Below, in pieces: positions 46,932 through 57,764 of a DNA stretch of 64,000 nt; the first letter of the stretch is position 1, and each line of letters starts with the position of its first letter. The notes beneath the pieces were generated by a model. The model was not told where the DNA came from. It was given only the letters and a program-made list of their open reading frames with translations, and did no database searches. Origin of the DNA: Prostheceraeus crozeri (lineage: Eukaryota > Platyhelminthes > Polycladida > Euryleptidae); contig CAJQUW010016973.1 in assembly GCA_907163375.1 (NCBI GenBank), forward strand, positions 1 through 64,000, in the 5' to 3' direction. A program made the position numbers and the translations under genes.

Positions 46932-49900
46932 CTGAGTAAACATAGGTCGATCGAATGACGGATAGCTGTGTAGTTGTTGCGGTTTTGTATGAGAATAATA
47001 AATCAAGAAGTCAACTACATTTATTTGGACGTAGGTCTTTCATGTATCAGAAGGTTAGAGAGTTTGTAATTTAAATTATTACATGAAGTCAAAGATATCA
47101 CTACTTGGCAGTTGGCACGCCTGATATCTGATATCTGAATCATTTGATATGGTTCATAGATATGGCACTACATTAGCCCCCGGCTAGTGATGGAGTCACA
47201 AAAAATTACGCGTCTCTTCGACTTCTTCAGTTGGTTATTTCTTGACGATTGAGGATCATGTTGTTGAAGATCTATTGAGACTTTTTCTTGTCTGTGTTGT
47301 TCTTCTACCAACAGATTCTCAAATTCTCCCGATTCTTTGTTGTCTTTCGATCTGAAAAGTACAGAATTAGTGCGAACAACGTTAGCCTTTTTAATACGTT
47401 CCTTCGATACGACACTAACACGTCCGGACGGAAATTTCACAGTCACCGTACTTTCAAACACATCAACAACAGTCAAAGGACCTTCATAAGGAGCCTCGAG
47501 TGGGCGCCGCACACGATCAACTCTCAAACAACACGAAATCTCCTTTCTGTAATTCCAAAGAATTATATCTACGTGAAGAAGAGTGATGATTTCCTTTTGA
47601 AAGTTTTGTGAAGTCGAGTGTTTCGATGCATTTGGCTAAGTTCTCAATATAATTCGAGTTACAAGTTGTATCATTTTTTATGTTGTTAAAATATGCATGT
47701 GGTGCTAAAATCGGAGAACCTATAACGGCGGTAAATGGACAACAACCACTTTCATTCGGGATTGAACGCAAAGAAAGCTCTACAAGGGGCAAACTTATCA
47801 GCCAGTCTTGTTTTCTCGCAGTAATTGCTGTTTTCAAAGTGCGATGAAATCGCTCGAGCATACCATTACTTTGTGGATGATATGTTGAAGTCCTTAAGCG
47901 CTGAAAACCAATTACTTTTGCCAATTGTTGAAATAAGGCGCTTTCAAATTGGCGGCCCTGATCTGTGATAAGGAATAACGGTATACCAAAACGACTTACC
48001 CAAGAAGACAAAAATGCACGAGCTACACTTTCAGCTGTGATGTCCGATACTGGACAGCATTCAAACCAACGAGTAGTTCTGTCAATAAAAGTCACTATGC
48101 ATCGAGCGGGGAAATGATAATATGATTCTAGGGTTTGAGAAGGAGGTAATGGGCCAATAATATCTACATGAACTGTGGTGAATCTGTCAACGTTAGGATA
48201 AGAGGATTGTACGTATTTGGGACGGTGATGATGCGTTACCTTTGCTTGCTGGCAATTTTCACAAGTATTCACCCAAGTCTTTATGTCTCTGCGCATGTTG
48301 GGCCAAAAATATCGCGAAGTAAGTAGTGTGATACTAGACTTAACTCCAGGGTGTGACAAGTTATGGAAGGAATCAAAAACTGCTCGGCGGAAATTGTTAG
48401 GTACAAAAGGTCGAGGGTATGGTAAATCTGTGTTGCATAGAATTGTAGTGTTATCATACAGATTGAAAAGTTTTAATTTCTCTTCGAAGTCTTTGATTTC
48501 AGTACGCTCATTTTGTGCGAATGCAATGGTCTTAAGATCAGGAAAATCAACAGAGATCGCGTTCATACTTCTGGAGAGAGCGTCAGCAACAATGTTATCT
48601 TTTCCGCGGATGTGGTTTATAGAACTTATGAATTCGGAAAGGAGGAGGAGTTGTCTCTGTCGTCGATCAGATTTGGCTGTTTTAGTGGAATAAAATGCTG
48701 ATGCTAACGGTTTGTGGTCTGTATGGAGGTGAACTTGTCGGCCCTCTATAAGATGTCTGAAATGAAGAACAACTTGATAAGTGGCTAAAAGTTCACGATC
48801 GAATGTGGAATATGCTTTTTCCGTTGTGGACAATTTCTTTGCAAAGAAGGAGATTGGACGGATCTGGTATTTTACAGATTGATGAAGAGCACCACCTAAG
48901 GCGTTGTTCGAAGCATCTGTAACAAGAATATAGTCAGTAACATTAGGATCGGGATGATAAAGTGTCTCAGTATTGGCGAGAGCATCTTTGACTTTCATGA
49001 AAGAATTTTCAGACTCCTTGGTCCATTCAAGGCGATGATTGCGTTGATTAGTGGAACCTAGTAGATCGTAGAGAGGCTGACATATATCAGAAAAATAACG
49101 AATGAAATGACGGTAATAACCAATCATGCCCATAAAACGTCGTAAAGAAGCATAATCAGTGGGTTTGTCGTATTGAACGATCGCATCAATTTTTGTCTGT
49201 TTCGGCAGTGTTCCATCTTTAGTTATATGATGACCAAGAAAATCAATCTCGGACACCATAAATTCGCATTTGAGAGGAGCGATACGGAGATTATGTTGGC
49301 TCAAACGTAGAAATACTTGCTCGAGATGAGTCAAATGTTCGCTCTCATTTTTCGAAAATATAAGTATCAGGCATGAGATTGAGGGCAAATAAAAAACCCG
49401 GAACGAGCGAGCAAGTTTGCGAAGGGGGTCTGGTCTTGAAATTTTTGTGACCTTTTTATTGATATTTGGCATAATCTAATGTAAGAAAAATAGTTGGCTA
49501 GGGCGAAAAAATGGACGTTTTTTAAATAATCTAACTTTCGGAGGGGGTATACTTTTTTATTGCATATTTAGGTGAATTACGAGAATGGTCTTTTCAGCAC
49601 CAAAAACCCGGAAGATTCTCATACCTGAAGTATGTCGTCTAGATAAGCGAACGTAAATGGAAGGTCTCTCAGAATTCCATCGATCATTCGTTGAAATGTC
49701 TGAGCGGAGTTCCGTAGACCAAAGGGTATATAAATGTATTCATACAAACCGAAAGGGGTAGTAATTGCCGTTTTCTCTATGTCTTTTGGTGCCATAGACA
49801 CTTGATGATAAGCACTTACTAAATCTAGTTTAGAGAATACAGAAGATCCGAATAACTTTGCTTTCAGTGAGCTAAAAGGTGGAAGTGGATGTCGATCTGG

Positions 49901-50670
49901 TTTCGTAATGGAATTTGAGCGTTGAAAATCTCCGCAAGGTCGCCAAGATCCATTCGGTTTCTTGATCATGTGTAATGGTGAAGACCATGGACTTTTAGAT
50001 GGTCTGATAATCCCTTGCTTCAAAAGATTATCAAATTCTAATTTGGCCGTTTCGTATTTCTCATTACTCAATTGACGGGCTTTAGCAAAAACAGGAATAT
50101 CAGAGGTTGTTTCAATAACATGTTGAGTAGAATTATGTGTTTCCCGGACAGTGTCAGTATTACAACATGTATTATATAGAGAGGGGTACTGTAATAACAA
50201 TTTTTTGGGAATTGTTCAGAGGACTTAACAATACCGTACATTCGATTCAAGAAGAACTGAGCAATGTTAAGAACAGGAATGTTTTGGCTTCCGACGATAT
50301 AGAAAAAAAAAAAAAGAATTCAGTAAGAAGCATACATCGACGCTTTTGGCTTCCTATAATGAACAGTATATATGTAATAACAATGCATGAATAATATTAT
50401 CAATTGATTGAGGTAAGGCTATTATAGGAGATAATAATTCACAATCGTCAGTAATTGAACAAATAAAATTCAATTGAGTTGTTTGATCGATTAGACGTGT
50501 GTTTTTACAGTCAACAAGTAGATCAAAATGGGAGAGGAAATCGGCACCTAATAATGCTCTGCGTACGTCAGCAACAAAAAACGTCCAGTAGAATGTACGT
50601 CTTAGCTTTTTCGATTTTAAGGTAAGTTTACATTCGCCGAATGTTTCAAGTGGGCGACCATCAGCTGTAC
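45994..50670 (-). mobile_element. Ty3/Gypsy element 1, broken and truncated
   Basis: A minus-strand element. Its 3' LTR runs leftward from about 47172 (TGTAGTGCCATATC) after a purine tract (CTAGCCGGGGGCTAA), and is interrupted by the BEL element at 45994. Parts from right to left: protease-side sequence at about 50.4-50.7 kb (VRRALLGADFLSHFDLLVD), reverse transcriptase (FTFAYLDDIL), RNase H (ILVTDASNNALGGALHQ), integrase zinc finger (FHNLSHPGVKSS), integrase core (TVHVDIIGPLP, FLITDQGRQFESA) and a C-terminal tail. Gag and the 5' LTR are not in the window. A 260-bp MITE sits in the reverse transcriptase. The clade may be CsRn1-like. The element is broken (a few breaks) and older than the BEL. 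Confidence 0.85.
49368..49627. mobile_element. 260-bp MITE in the Gypsy 1 reverse transcriptase
   Basis: The ends are inverse: CAGGCATGAGAT on the left and ATTCTCATACCTG on the right. AAGTAT flanks both sides (49362-49367, 49628-49633), a six-base target duplication. AAAACCCGGAA occurs near both ends. It interrupts the Gypsy sequence directly after the YLDD active-site codons. Confidence 0.85.
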
Positions 50671-50997
50671 TGAGTCAAATCGGGGTATTTTTTAAAAATT
50701 TTTTTTTTTACTATTTCATTTTCTTCAAAAAAAGAGATTTAATTTCCAGAATCGGCAACAAATTAAGTTCTTTCAATACATAGAATGAATTAATGCATGA
50801 AGCCAACAGCTATTAATACATTTTGTGTTTGAAAATTTAGGTGATTGTCAGAAGAAGATGGGCCAGAATTTCATGAAGTCCAATTTTCGTGACCATTCAT
50901 GCACGAAATCGTGCCCAAATCCGACCATTGTATTAAGTCGAATATTGATCCTTCAGAAATCCCACCTATCGATCCACAACCAGGTGGTGTTCAATAT
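50671..50997. other. Junction stretch between Gypsy 1 and the LINE
   Basis: A T-rich run (near 50690-50710) and sequence without recognisable coding sense lie between the truncated Gypsy and the point where LINE similarity begins. Confidence 0.4.
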
Positions 50998-52110
50998 GTG
51001 GCTGGATAGTGGCCCAATTCTTTTTGTGTTATACATTGCTGATTTGGCCGATGTCATCAGATCTCATGGATTGCAATTTCATTTTTAGGCTGACGATATT
51101 CAGATTTATGGCTCCTGCTCTCCTTCGGACACTGATTCATTGACACGACGCATGACTTCCTGTATCAATGAAGTTTCAAAATGGCTACACTCTAACTGTC
51201 TTCAACTTAACATCGCCAAAACTGAAGTGATGTGATGCTCTTCACATTGTCGTCAGAATTTGGTTCCTCACCTTCCACTGTTCATAGGCAGCCATTCGGT
51301 AACACCAGTCAAGAAAGTCCGCAATCTTGGCATCTGTCTCGATTCGACCCTCTCCATGAAATGCCATATTCAGCAGACAGTTTCTTCATGTTTCAGCGCT
51401 CTTCGCCAGATAAGATCAATTCGTAATTGTGTTCCTCAGTCGGTTTTGTCTACTGTTATAGTCGGCATTGTGCACTCGCGTTTCAATTACTGCTGCAGCT
51501 TATACCAGGACTTACCCCTCAGTATCATTTCTCGACTGCAATCGGTCCTTAACGCTAGTGCAAGACTCATCTTCAATTCTCGCAGCGATGACCACATCAC
51601 GCCTTTGCTTACCTCCTTACAATGGCTCCCTATTGGATATCGCATTGAATACCGAATGTTGGTTATGGTGTTTCGTTGTCTAAATGATGAAGGTCCATCC
51701 TACCTCAGAAGCTGTCTCCAGTTGTTTTCTGAACTAAAATCGAGATCACACCTGCGATCATCGTCTCTGATGGCTCTAGCCATACCAACGACGCGCCGTA
51801 AAACTATTGGTGACCGAGCGTTTTCAATATGCGCCGCTCGTGCTTGGAACAAACTTCCATTATCAATTAAAACTTCTGCATCCGTCTCGTCATTCAAACG
51901 AAACCTTAAGACACAACTACTTTCGCACTGTTTCGAGTGACTCCGTTTTCCTCTCTCTCTCTCTCTCTCCAGCATTTCTTAACTGTTTACTTCCACTCTA
52001 TTTTCCGATCCAGATGTGATGTTGTAATATGTCTAATTGTAAAGTGGCCTTGTAGTGTCTAACGAAATGCCACTTGAAAATTATTCGTGGAAATAAAGAA
52101 ATATGCGATG
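50998..52110 (+). mobile_element. CR1/L2-like LINE, 5'-truncated
   Basis: The plus strand encodes the C-terminal half of a LINE reverse transcriptase. It opens at SGPILFVLYIADLADVIRSH (motif 4) and continues through the active-site block, thumb (VRNLGICLDSTLSMKCHIQQ), SRLQSVLNASARLIF, TPLLTSLQWLPIGYRIEY and GDRAFSICAARAWNKLP, ending near 51940. The reading is in one frame, with TAG where the active-site Tyr (FYADD) should be (about 51086-51088) and TGA where a Trp is expected (about 51234). A CT run (about 51948-51972) and an AATAAA (about 52092) lie in the 3' tail. Truncation at the 5' side is typical of incomplete reverse transcription. Confidence 0.85.
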
Positions 52111-52590
52111 CGACTAATTCGCTCTACCTTCAAAACCACTGCTTGTCGTTGCAGTGATGTCTTAAATTCAGACACCGTGCAGATTCATCAATATACCACA
52201 GATTTGAATAAAAGTGGCTTAACGATTGCAAGTAAAAGAATTCGTGACTACCTATCAGAGTATTTTGCCATACTTTATTTCTTAATCCCTAATTTTCTCA
52301 ATATCACGGAGTGTACGTGAAGCCACGAAGCGAATTATTTACCTTTCAAGTCCGTTTGTCAGATGTGAGAGCATACAACTGAAGTGAAACAAACATTTTG
52401 ATCAATGTATAAATCAATTTATTTTTCAATAATGTACAAAAGCAATGCAAAGACAATGAACGCAACACTCAAGGATTTCAAGAGAAGGCTAAGGAGGTGC
52501 GGTGTAAATTAAAATCATGTGCTTTACCTTTTTCATCAAAAATAGGGAAACTAGATCATTAAATTGTAGTGGGCGCTGGCAATGTCTGCA
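52111..52590. other. Unassigned stretch
   Basis: No gene or repeat was recognised between the LINE tail and the Gypsy 2 target site. Confidence 0.4.
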
Positions 52591-52595
52591 GCAAG

Positions 52596-53183
52596 TGTTG
52601 TGTGTGTATGTGTTATTAATTATTTAATCTAAGTGTGTGATTTTATTAATGTCCTAAAGAATGTGCTAACTGTTTTTTATTAAGAGCCGGAGTGTTGGTT
52701 ATTATAATGTGAATGAAGGCTAGTGTGTTCGCTCGCTTTGGAGAGGTAAGTTGCTTCCTAAGACCCACGGGATGTCAACCGACGGAGTCCAATTATAGAG
52801 GTGTGCTTCGGAAAGCCTGGGCCACATATACAGACAGTAAGTCAGTCAACACCGCGAAAATCAGAGAGAACAAGTCAAGTAACCAAAACGAGAGACGTTT
52901 ATTGCTATCGTGCAGTCGCTTATATAGGACTGCATGATCAAAACAAAAAGTTACATAATACGAGCACGCCAGGATTACGTAAGTCACCAAGAAAAGAAGT
53001 AAACAACTTTTCGCAACAAAACAGATTTGCTTCATCAGCATAGATATCTGATTAATGGTTGTTCATCAACAATAACAAAAAGTGCACCCAACTACGAGGT
53101 GGATTGAACTTTGAAAACGTACTAAAGTTCACGGGAACAACTTATGGAAAAAGTTCTCGGTATCGTACTAGCGTTGTACGACA
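52596..53183 (-). repeat. Gypsy 2 3' LTR
   Basis: 588 bp, TGTTG...CGACA on the plus strand; no difference from 56933-57520 was noticed. A TATATAGG word near 52921 may be a TATA box in one orientation. Confidence 0.9.
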
Positions 53184-53228
53184 CCTCCCTACAAGTCATT
53201 GTAATCACTGATGACTTTCTTCTTTCGG

Positions 53229-55988
53229 TTACGCCTGAGGACGCGCTGCCGAAGGACTTGGAGACGCTACCATAGGTAAGGTTGCATCGGGATCTTGATC
53301 ATTTGAGGTAGGTATTGGTGACTTTGATTGAGGACTCAACGGAGGTATGAGAGACGGAAGTGGAGATGTCTCAACCTGCGAAGGGGCGTGAGATGATGCT
53401 TTTGGCATCGGCGTAGAGGTAAGTGGTTGCCTGGAGAGTTGATCATGGTGAGTCAATCGTAACTTGCCATTCTCTGAGTCTAAGACCCAAGAGGTATTTG
53501 AACCACGATCGAGTAGGAATGTGCCATCCCGAAGGGCACCATTGCGGCTCTTGTATGCCACTGCATCGGAGAACAAGAAGTTCCTCGATAGTGGAACTCG
53601 TAACTTACGACCGTAAACGAGTTCACCTGGAGTGTACCCATCGGCTCTTTGAAAACAAGCTCTATGATGTAAAAGCAGTCTTTGCATGTACTGTGTGAAT
53701 GTAAGGTGAGTGACTTCCATTCTCCATGCCTTCAATCCGTTCTTGATTGTCTGAACGCCTCTTTCTGCAGAACCATTTGACTGTGCGTGATATGGCGGGC
53801 TCTCCATTTTTGTGATACCGTTGTGATGACAAAATTCATTCAATTCACGCGAAGTAAATTCGGGAGCGTTGTCAGTTACTAATGTTCTAGGAACACCAAA
53901 GCGACAAAAAATGGATGACAATGTTGCGATGACATTGGAAGTAGTACGCGCTTGAGGGTAGCTACATTCTATCCAGCCTGACGCGGAGTCAACGACGATA
54001 AGGATATCACCTATATTGGATGCGTGGAACCAATCAGCATGCAGTCGTTCAAAAACTTTATCCTTTGGCCAAGGATTGAGTTGCTTTGCAGTCGACGGTC
54101 TAAGTTTGGTACAGGTAGGACAATTCTGTATCCACAGGCGAACATCAGTGCTCATGGATGGCCACCAGGAACTGAGTTTGATGCGGTTAATAGAGGATTT
54201 TACTCCAGTGTGGTGTAACATGTGCGTATCGTTGAATACGTCCTTCCTCACCCGCAAAGGAACGACACATTTTCCTAACTTGTATAACACGCCATCTTCG
54301 ACGGTAAGTTCAGACCGTAACCTGTAGAAAATGTTTTCGTTTGGCTGTAAGTTCGACCAATCATTGCTTTGCACGCGTTTGAGTATGGACTGAGTCAGCT
54401 GGTCAGAAGCAGAAGCTTGCTGAAGTGTCAACTTCCAATCGTCAGAGATATCGGGTGAAACGTTGTTGATGACTAAGTCTTCCTCATCTGAGCTGTCACT
54501 TAGTAGTTGAAGACGTGTAAGAGCATCAGCGTGTGAGATTTCAGACCCAGGTTTGTATTCAATAGTAAAATTGAAGCGTTGCAATAAAATTGCCCAACGA
54601 ATCAAACGATTAGACGCTACCTTCGGTAAAGGAGCTTCTCCATATATTTTGACGAGTGGCTTATGATCAGTGATCAAGTAGAAATGTCGACCTAGCAGTA
54701 GTTGCTTCAAACGCAGTACGGACCAAACAACAGCCAAAGCTTCGCGTTGAACGTTGCTGTATTTCTTTTCGGCACTGGTCAGAACGCGAGAAACGAACAT
54801 GACGGGACTACCATTTTGTGTCAGAATACCAGCGATTGCATTTTCGGAAGCGTCGGTTGTTAGTGTAACAGGTTGACTGAGCTCGTAGCTTTTCAACACA
54901 GGAGGTGCCGCCAGTATTTTCAAAAGCTTGTCAAAAGATGCCTGATGACTGTCAGTCCAAACGAATTCAATGTCCTTTTTCCTTAGACCATGAAGAGGCT
55001 GGACTATCTGGGAGAAATGTGGGATCATGCGACCAAAGAAATTGACCAAACCAAGGAATGATTCGAGTTCGGCACGGCAAGTAGGCGGTTTGAACGAAAG
55101 AATCTTTTTGGTGATGTCAGGATCAGGTCTTATTCCAGTTGCGGAAACAACATGTCCCAAAAATTTGATCTCGGATTGATTCAGGATGGATTTTGAGAGG
55201 TTCACAGTGACACCCTTCTCTTCAAGTCGGCGGAGGACAGTTGATAGACGCTTTGCTAACGAATCGGATGACGGAGCATGCAGTAGTATGTCATCTTGAT
55301 ACACGATGAGACCAGAAATGTCTTTGAGTATTACTTCGATGACTCTTTGAAAAATTGCTGAGGAATTTTTCATACCCTTGGGTAATCTTTTCATTTGAAA
55401 TAAACCCTTTGACGTGTTTATTGTGCATAGCTCCATTGATTTGGAATCAAGCGGAATTTGCCAGTATGCGTCTTTCAAATCCAATTTGGCAAAGCACTTG
55501 GCGTTTGACATGCCGCTAAAGATTGTTTCCATAGCTGGTATGGGATAAGCGTCCGATTCTATTGCACAATTTACGTGTACTTTGAAGTCAACACACATGC
55601 GCAGTGTGCCATCACGCTTTTGTACCCAAACGACAGGCGAGGCGTACTTGCTACTAGCGACTGGCTTGATAATCTTTCTGTCTTGCAGTCTTTGTAGCTC
55701 AGCGTTGACCTTGTCTCTCAGTGGCAATGGGACAGGTCTGGCTTTGCAGAATCGCAGCTTGTCAGGATCGGCAATGTTTATGCTGACCGGTTGAATTTTC
55801 ATTGGCGGTAACACGGTTTCTACGGTAGCCACACTGTTTATCACGACTGGTTTCGTCACAAAATTGTCCATTACGTCCCTTCCAAGTAAACCATAGGGCT
55901 TTGACGAATTTATAACAGTCACGGTTGTTAAGACTGTAGTGCCACCTGATTCGATACGAGATGCGGGAAGTGCACCTATAGGTTTCAT
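53229..55988 (-). CDS. Gypsy 2 pol region
   Basis: A long open frame covers the protease C-terminal side (SKPYGLLGRDVM), reverse transcriptase with KLDLKDAYWQIPL and VYQDDILLHAPS, connection, RNase H (TLTTDASENAIAGIL), then integrase: HHTGVKSSINRIKLSSWWP (zinc finger), WFHASNIGDILIVVDSASGW, VTDNAPEFTSREL and HAQSNGSAERGVQ, which carry the D,D-35-E residues. The C-terminus is Pro/Ser-rich. The products make the cDNA copy and insert it. It matches Mag-clade Gypsy elements in motif choice. Confidence 0.9.
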   Translation of the reverse strand: MKPIGALPASRIESGGTTVLTTVTVINSSKPYGLLGRDVMDNFVTKPVVINSVATVETVLPPMKIQPVSINIADPDKLRFCKARPVPLPLRDKVNAELQRLQDRKIIKPVASSKYASPVVWVQKRDGTLRMCVDFKVHVNCAIESDAYPIPAMETIFSGMSNAKCFAKLDLKDAYWQIPLDSKSMELCTINTSKGLFQMKRLPKGMKNSSAIFQRVIEVILKDISGLIVYQDDILLHAPSSDSLAKRLSTVLRRLEEKGVTVNLSKSILNQSEIKFLGHVVSATGIRPDPDITKKILSFKPPTCRAELESFLGLVNFFGRMIPHFSQIVQPLHGLRKKDIEFVWTDSHQASFDKLLKILAAPPVLKSYELSQPVTLTTDASENAIAGILTQNGSPVMFVSRVLTSAEKKYSNVQREALAVVWSVLRLKQLLLGRHFYLITDHKPLVKIYGEAPLPKVASNRLIRWAILLQRFNFTIEYKPGSEISHADALTRLQLLSDSSDEEDLVINNVSPDISDDWKLTLQQASASDQLTQSILKRVQSNDWSNLQPNENIFYRLRSELTVEDGVLYKLGKCVVPLRVRKDVFNDTHMLHHTGVKSSINRIKLSSWWPSMSTDVRLWIQNCPTCTKLRPSTAKQLNPWPKDKVFERLHADWFHASNIGDILIVVDSASGWIECSYPQARTTSNVIATLSSIFCRFGVPRTLVTDNAPEFTSRELNEFCHHNGITKMESPPYHAQSNGSAERGVQTIKNGLKAWRMEVTHLTFTQYMQRLLLHHRACFQRADGYTPGELVYGRKLRVPLSRNFLFSDAVAYKSRNGALRDGTFLLDRGSNTSWVLDSENGKLRLTHHDQLSRQPLTSTPMPKASSHAPSQVETSPLPSLIPPLSPQSKSPIPTSNDQDPDATLPMVASPSPSAARPQA

Positions 55989-56933
55989 TCTGTGATCATC
56001 GTATGCTGAGAAAAACTGTTCGAGACGGACAGAGTAGGACTACCTAACTTTCTCCACATTCGACTTGATATCATAGTTTGCACTGCGCCAGTGTCGATTT
56101 CCATTAGGCAATCATGACCATTAATTTTGACAGTCATTCGTGATCCAGTACTGTGTGTTGGAACAACATCGACATGAAGCAGTGAGTCAACGGAGTTTAA
56201 CGATGTTTGCTGAGACTTGGATTTGCAGACGGATCGGAAATGATTCATTTTGCTGCAATTGCCACATTGCTTACCCATGGCTGGACAGTCTGAGCCTGAT
56301 TTGCAACTCTGTTTACCACATCTGTAGCATGACTTTTGCTTGGCACGAAAAGTTGCTTTGGGCTTGGTTGTCTTCCTAGAGAAATGAACCTCACCGGTGG
56401 TAGCAGCCAGGGCACCAGTTCTAGCAATATCTACAGCCTCATGAACAGCGAGTGAATCTTGGACCATCTTCAATGTTAGAGGATCCAGTTGAAGTAGTTT
56501 CTTTCTTGCCTCGATAGATCTGCAACCCAGTACCATGCGATCTCTTAACATTGATTCGAGTGACGAACCAAAATTGCAAAAATTCTGCCAGTTTCTTCAA
56601 ACGACCATAGAAGTTGGGTGCACTCTCATTTGAACCTTGTACAGCAGCGTAGAAGTTTGATCTTTCTGCGATTTCAAGATGCTGAGCCTTGAGATGAGCT
56701 AAGAGAGTATTCTTGATAGCTTTATAATCAACTGACGAGTCTTGAATTGACGTAGGAGCAAGGAGATCGGCTAGAAGTGTAGACGCTTTGGATCCAATCG
56801 ACGACAACAAGTAAGTTTTCTGACTTATCGTTTTGCCTGACGAGGCCTCCATCAACTCATGTGCAGCCTCCATACGCATAAACCAATCGCGGGGGTTCTC
56901 GAATTGAAAAGGTTCGAAGAGGTGCGACGCCAT
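55985..56933 (-). CDS. Gypsy 2 gag region and protease start
   Basis: It starts MASHLFEPFQFENPRDWFMR, like other Mag-type Gag proteins that open with a short PxxF-xxP-xxW motif, continues through a capsid-like helical part and two CCHC-type knuckles, and ends with the protease active site MEIDTGAVQTMIS. The start codon lies at the LTR edge. Gag packages the RNA; the protease matures the particle. Confidence 0.8.
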
Positions 56934-57520
56934 GTTGTGTGTGTATGTGTTATTAATTATTTAATCTAAGTGTGTGATTTTATTAATGTCCTAAAGAATG
57001 TGCTAACTGTTTTTTATTAAGAGCCGGAGTGTTGGTTATTATAATGTGAATGAAGGCTAGTGTGTTCGCTCGCTTTGGAGAGGTAAGTTGCTTCCTAAGA
57101 CCCACGGGATGTCAACCGACGGAGTCCAATTATAGAGGTGTGCTTCGGAAAGCCTGGGCCACATATACAGACAGTAAGTCAGTCAACACCGCGAAAATCA
57201 GAGAGAACAAGTCAAGTAACCAAAACGAGAGACGTTTATTGCTATCGTGCAGTCGCTTATATAGGACTGCATGATCAAAACAAAAAGTTACATAATACGA
57301 GCACGCCAGGATTACGTAAGTCACCAAGAAAAGAAGTAAACAACTTTTCGCAACAAAACAGATTTGCTTCATCAGCATAGATATCTGATTAATGGTTGTT
57401 CATCAACAATAACAAAAAGTGCACCCAACTACGAGGTGGATTGAACTTTGAAAACGTACTAAAGTTCACGGGAACAACTTATGGAAAAAGTTCTCGGTAT
57501 CGTACTAGCGTTGTACGACA
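56933..57520 (-). repeat. Gypsy 2 5' LTR
   Basis: 588 bp, the partner of 52596-53183. Its inner edge (56933) is followed on the minus strand by TGGCGTCGCACC, a primer-binding-site-like sequence starting TGG. Confidence 0.9.
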
Positions 57521-57702
57521 GCAAGCATATTGCAGTATGGTCATGAATACCAGGCCTGTTCCGTAGCACAGGCAAGAAGGCTAAGAATTTTGCATCAGTA
57601 AGTAAATAAAACGTTTCAATCATCGTATGGCATCCTTTATATAGCTAAGTAACGGCACTAAGCAATTTTTCAAATATAGCTATCCTTTGCAGAAGAATGA
57701 TC

Positions 57703-57764
57703 GGACCCTTTTAAGACGGCCGGTATGCGCTATTCCTGACCGTCATTCTATTTGGCCATAGATG
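57703..57764 (-). repeat. P-type transposon end, inverted
   Basis: Read on the minus strand, TATGGCCAAATAGAAT, then GGAATAGCGCATACCGGCC and AAAAGGGTCC, match the left end of the P-type element at 37015 over about 60 bases. It is in the opposite orientation, as the right end of such an element would be. No P coding sequence adjoins it on the left, where Gypsy 2 lies. Confidence 0.7.

Larger units (their letters stand above)
52596..57520 (-). mobile_element. Ty3/Gypsy element 2 (Mag-like), very recent
   Basis: LTRs of 588 bp at 52596-53183 and 56933-57520 appear identical by eye. GCAAG flanks both sides (52591-52595, 57521-57525). It is oriented on the minus strand: the 5' LTR is on the right, gag follows at about 56.0-56.9 kb and pol at about 53.2-56.0 kb. 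Identical LTRs mean a very recent insertion. Gag has a capsid-like part and paired zinc knuckles (CYRCGKQSCKSGSDC, CGNCSKMNHFRSVC). Protease has DTGA; reverse transcriptase YQDDILL; RNase H TDASENAIAG; integrase an H-H-C-C finger and VTDNAPEFTS. The integrase is of the Mag type common in invertebrates. Pol reads openly over 900 residues; overall it looks nearly whole, with perhaps one break, allowing for the gag-pol frame shifts this family uses. Confidence 0.95.
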
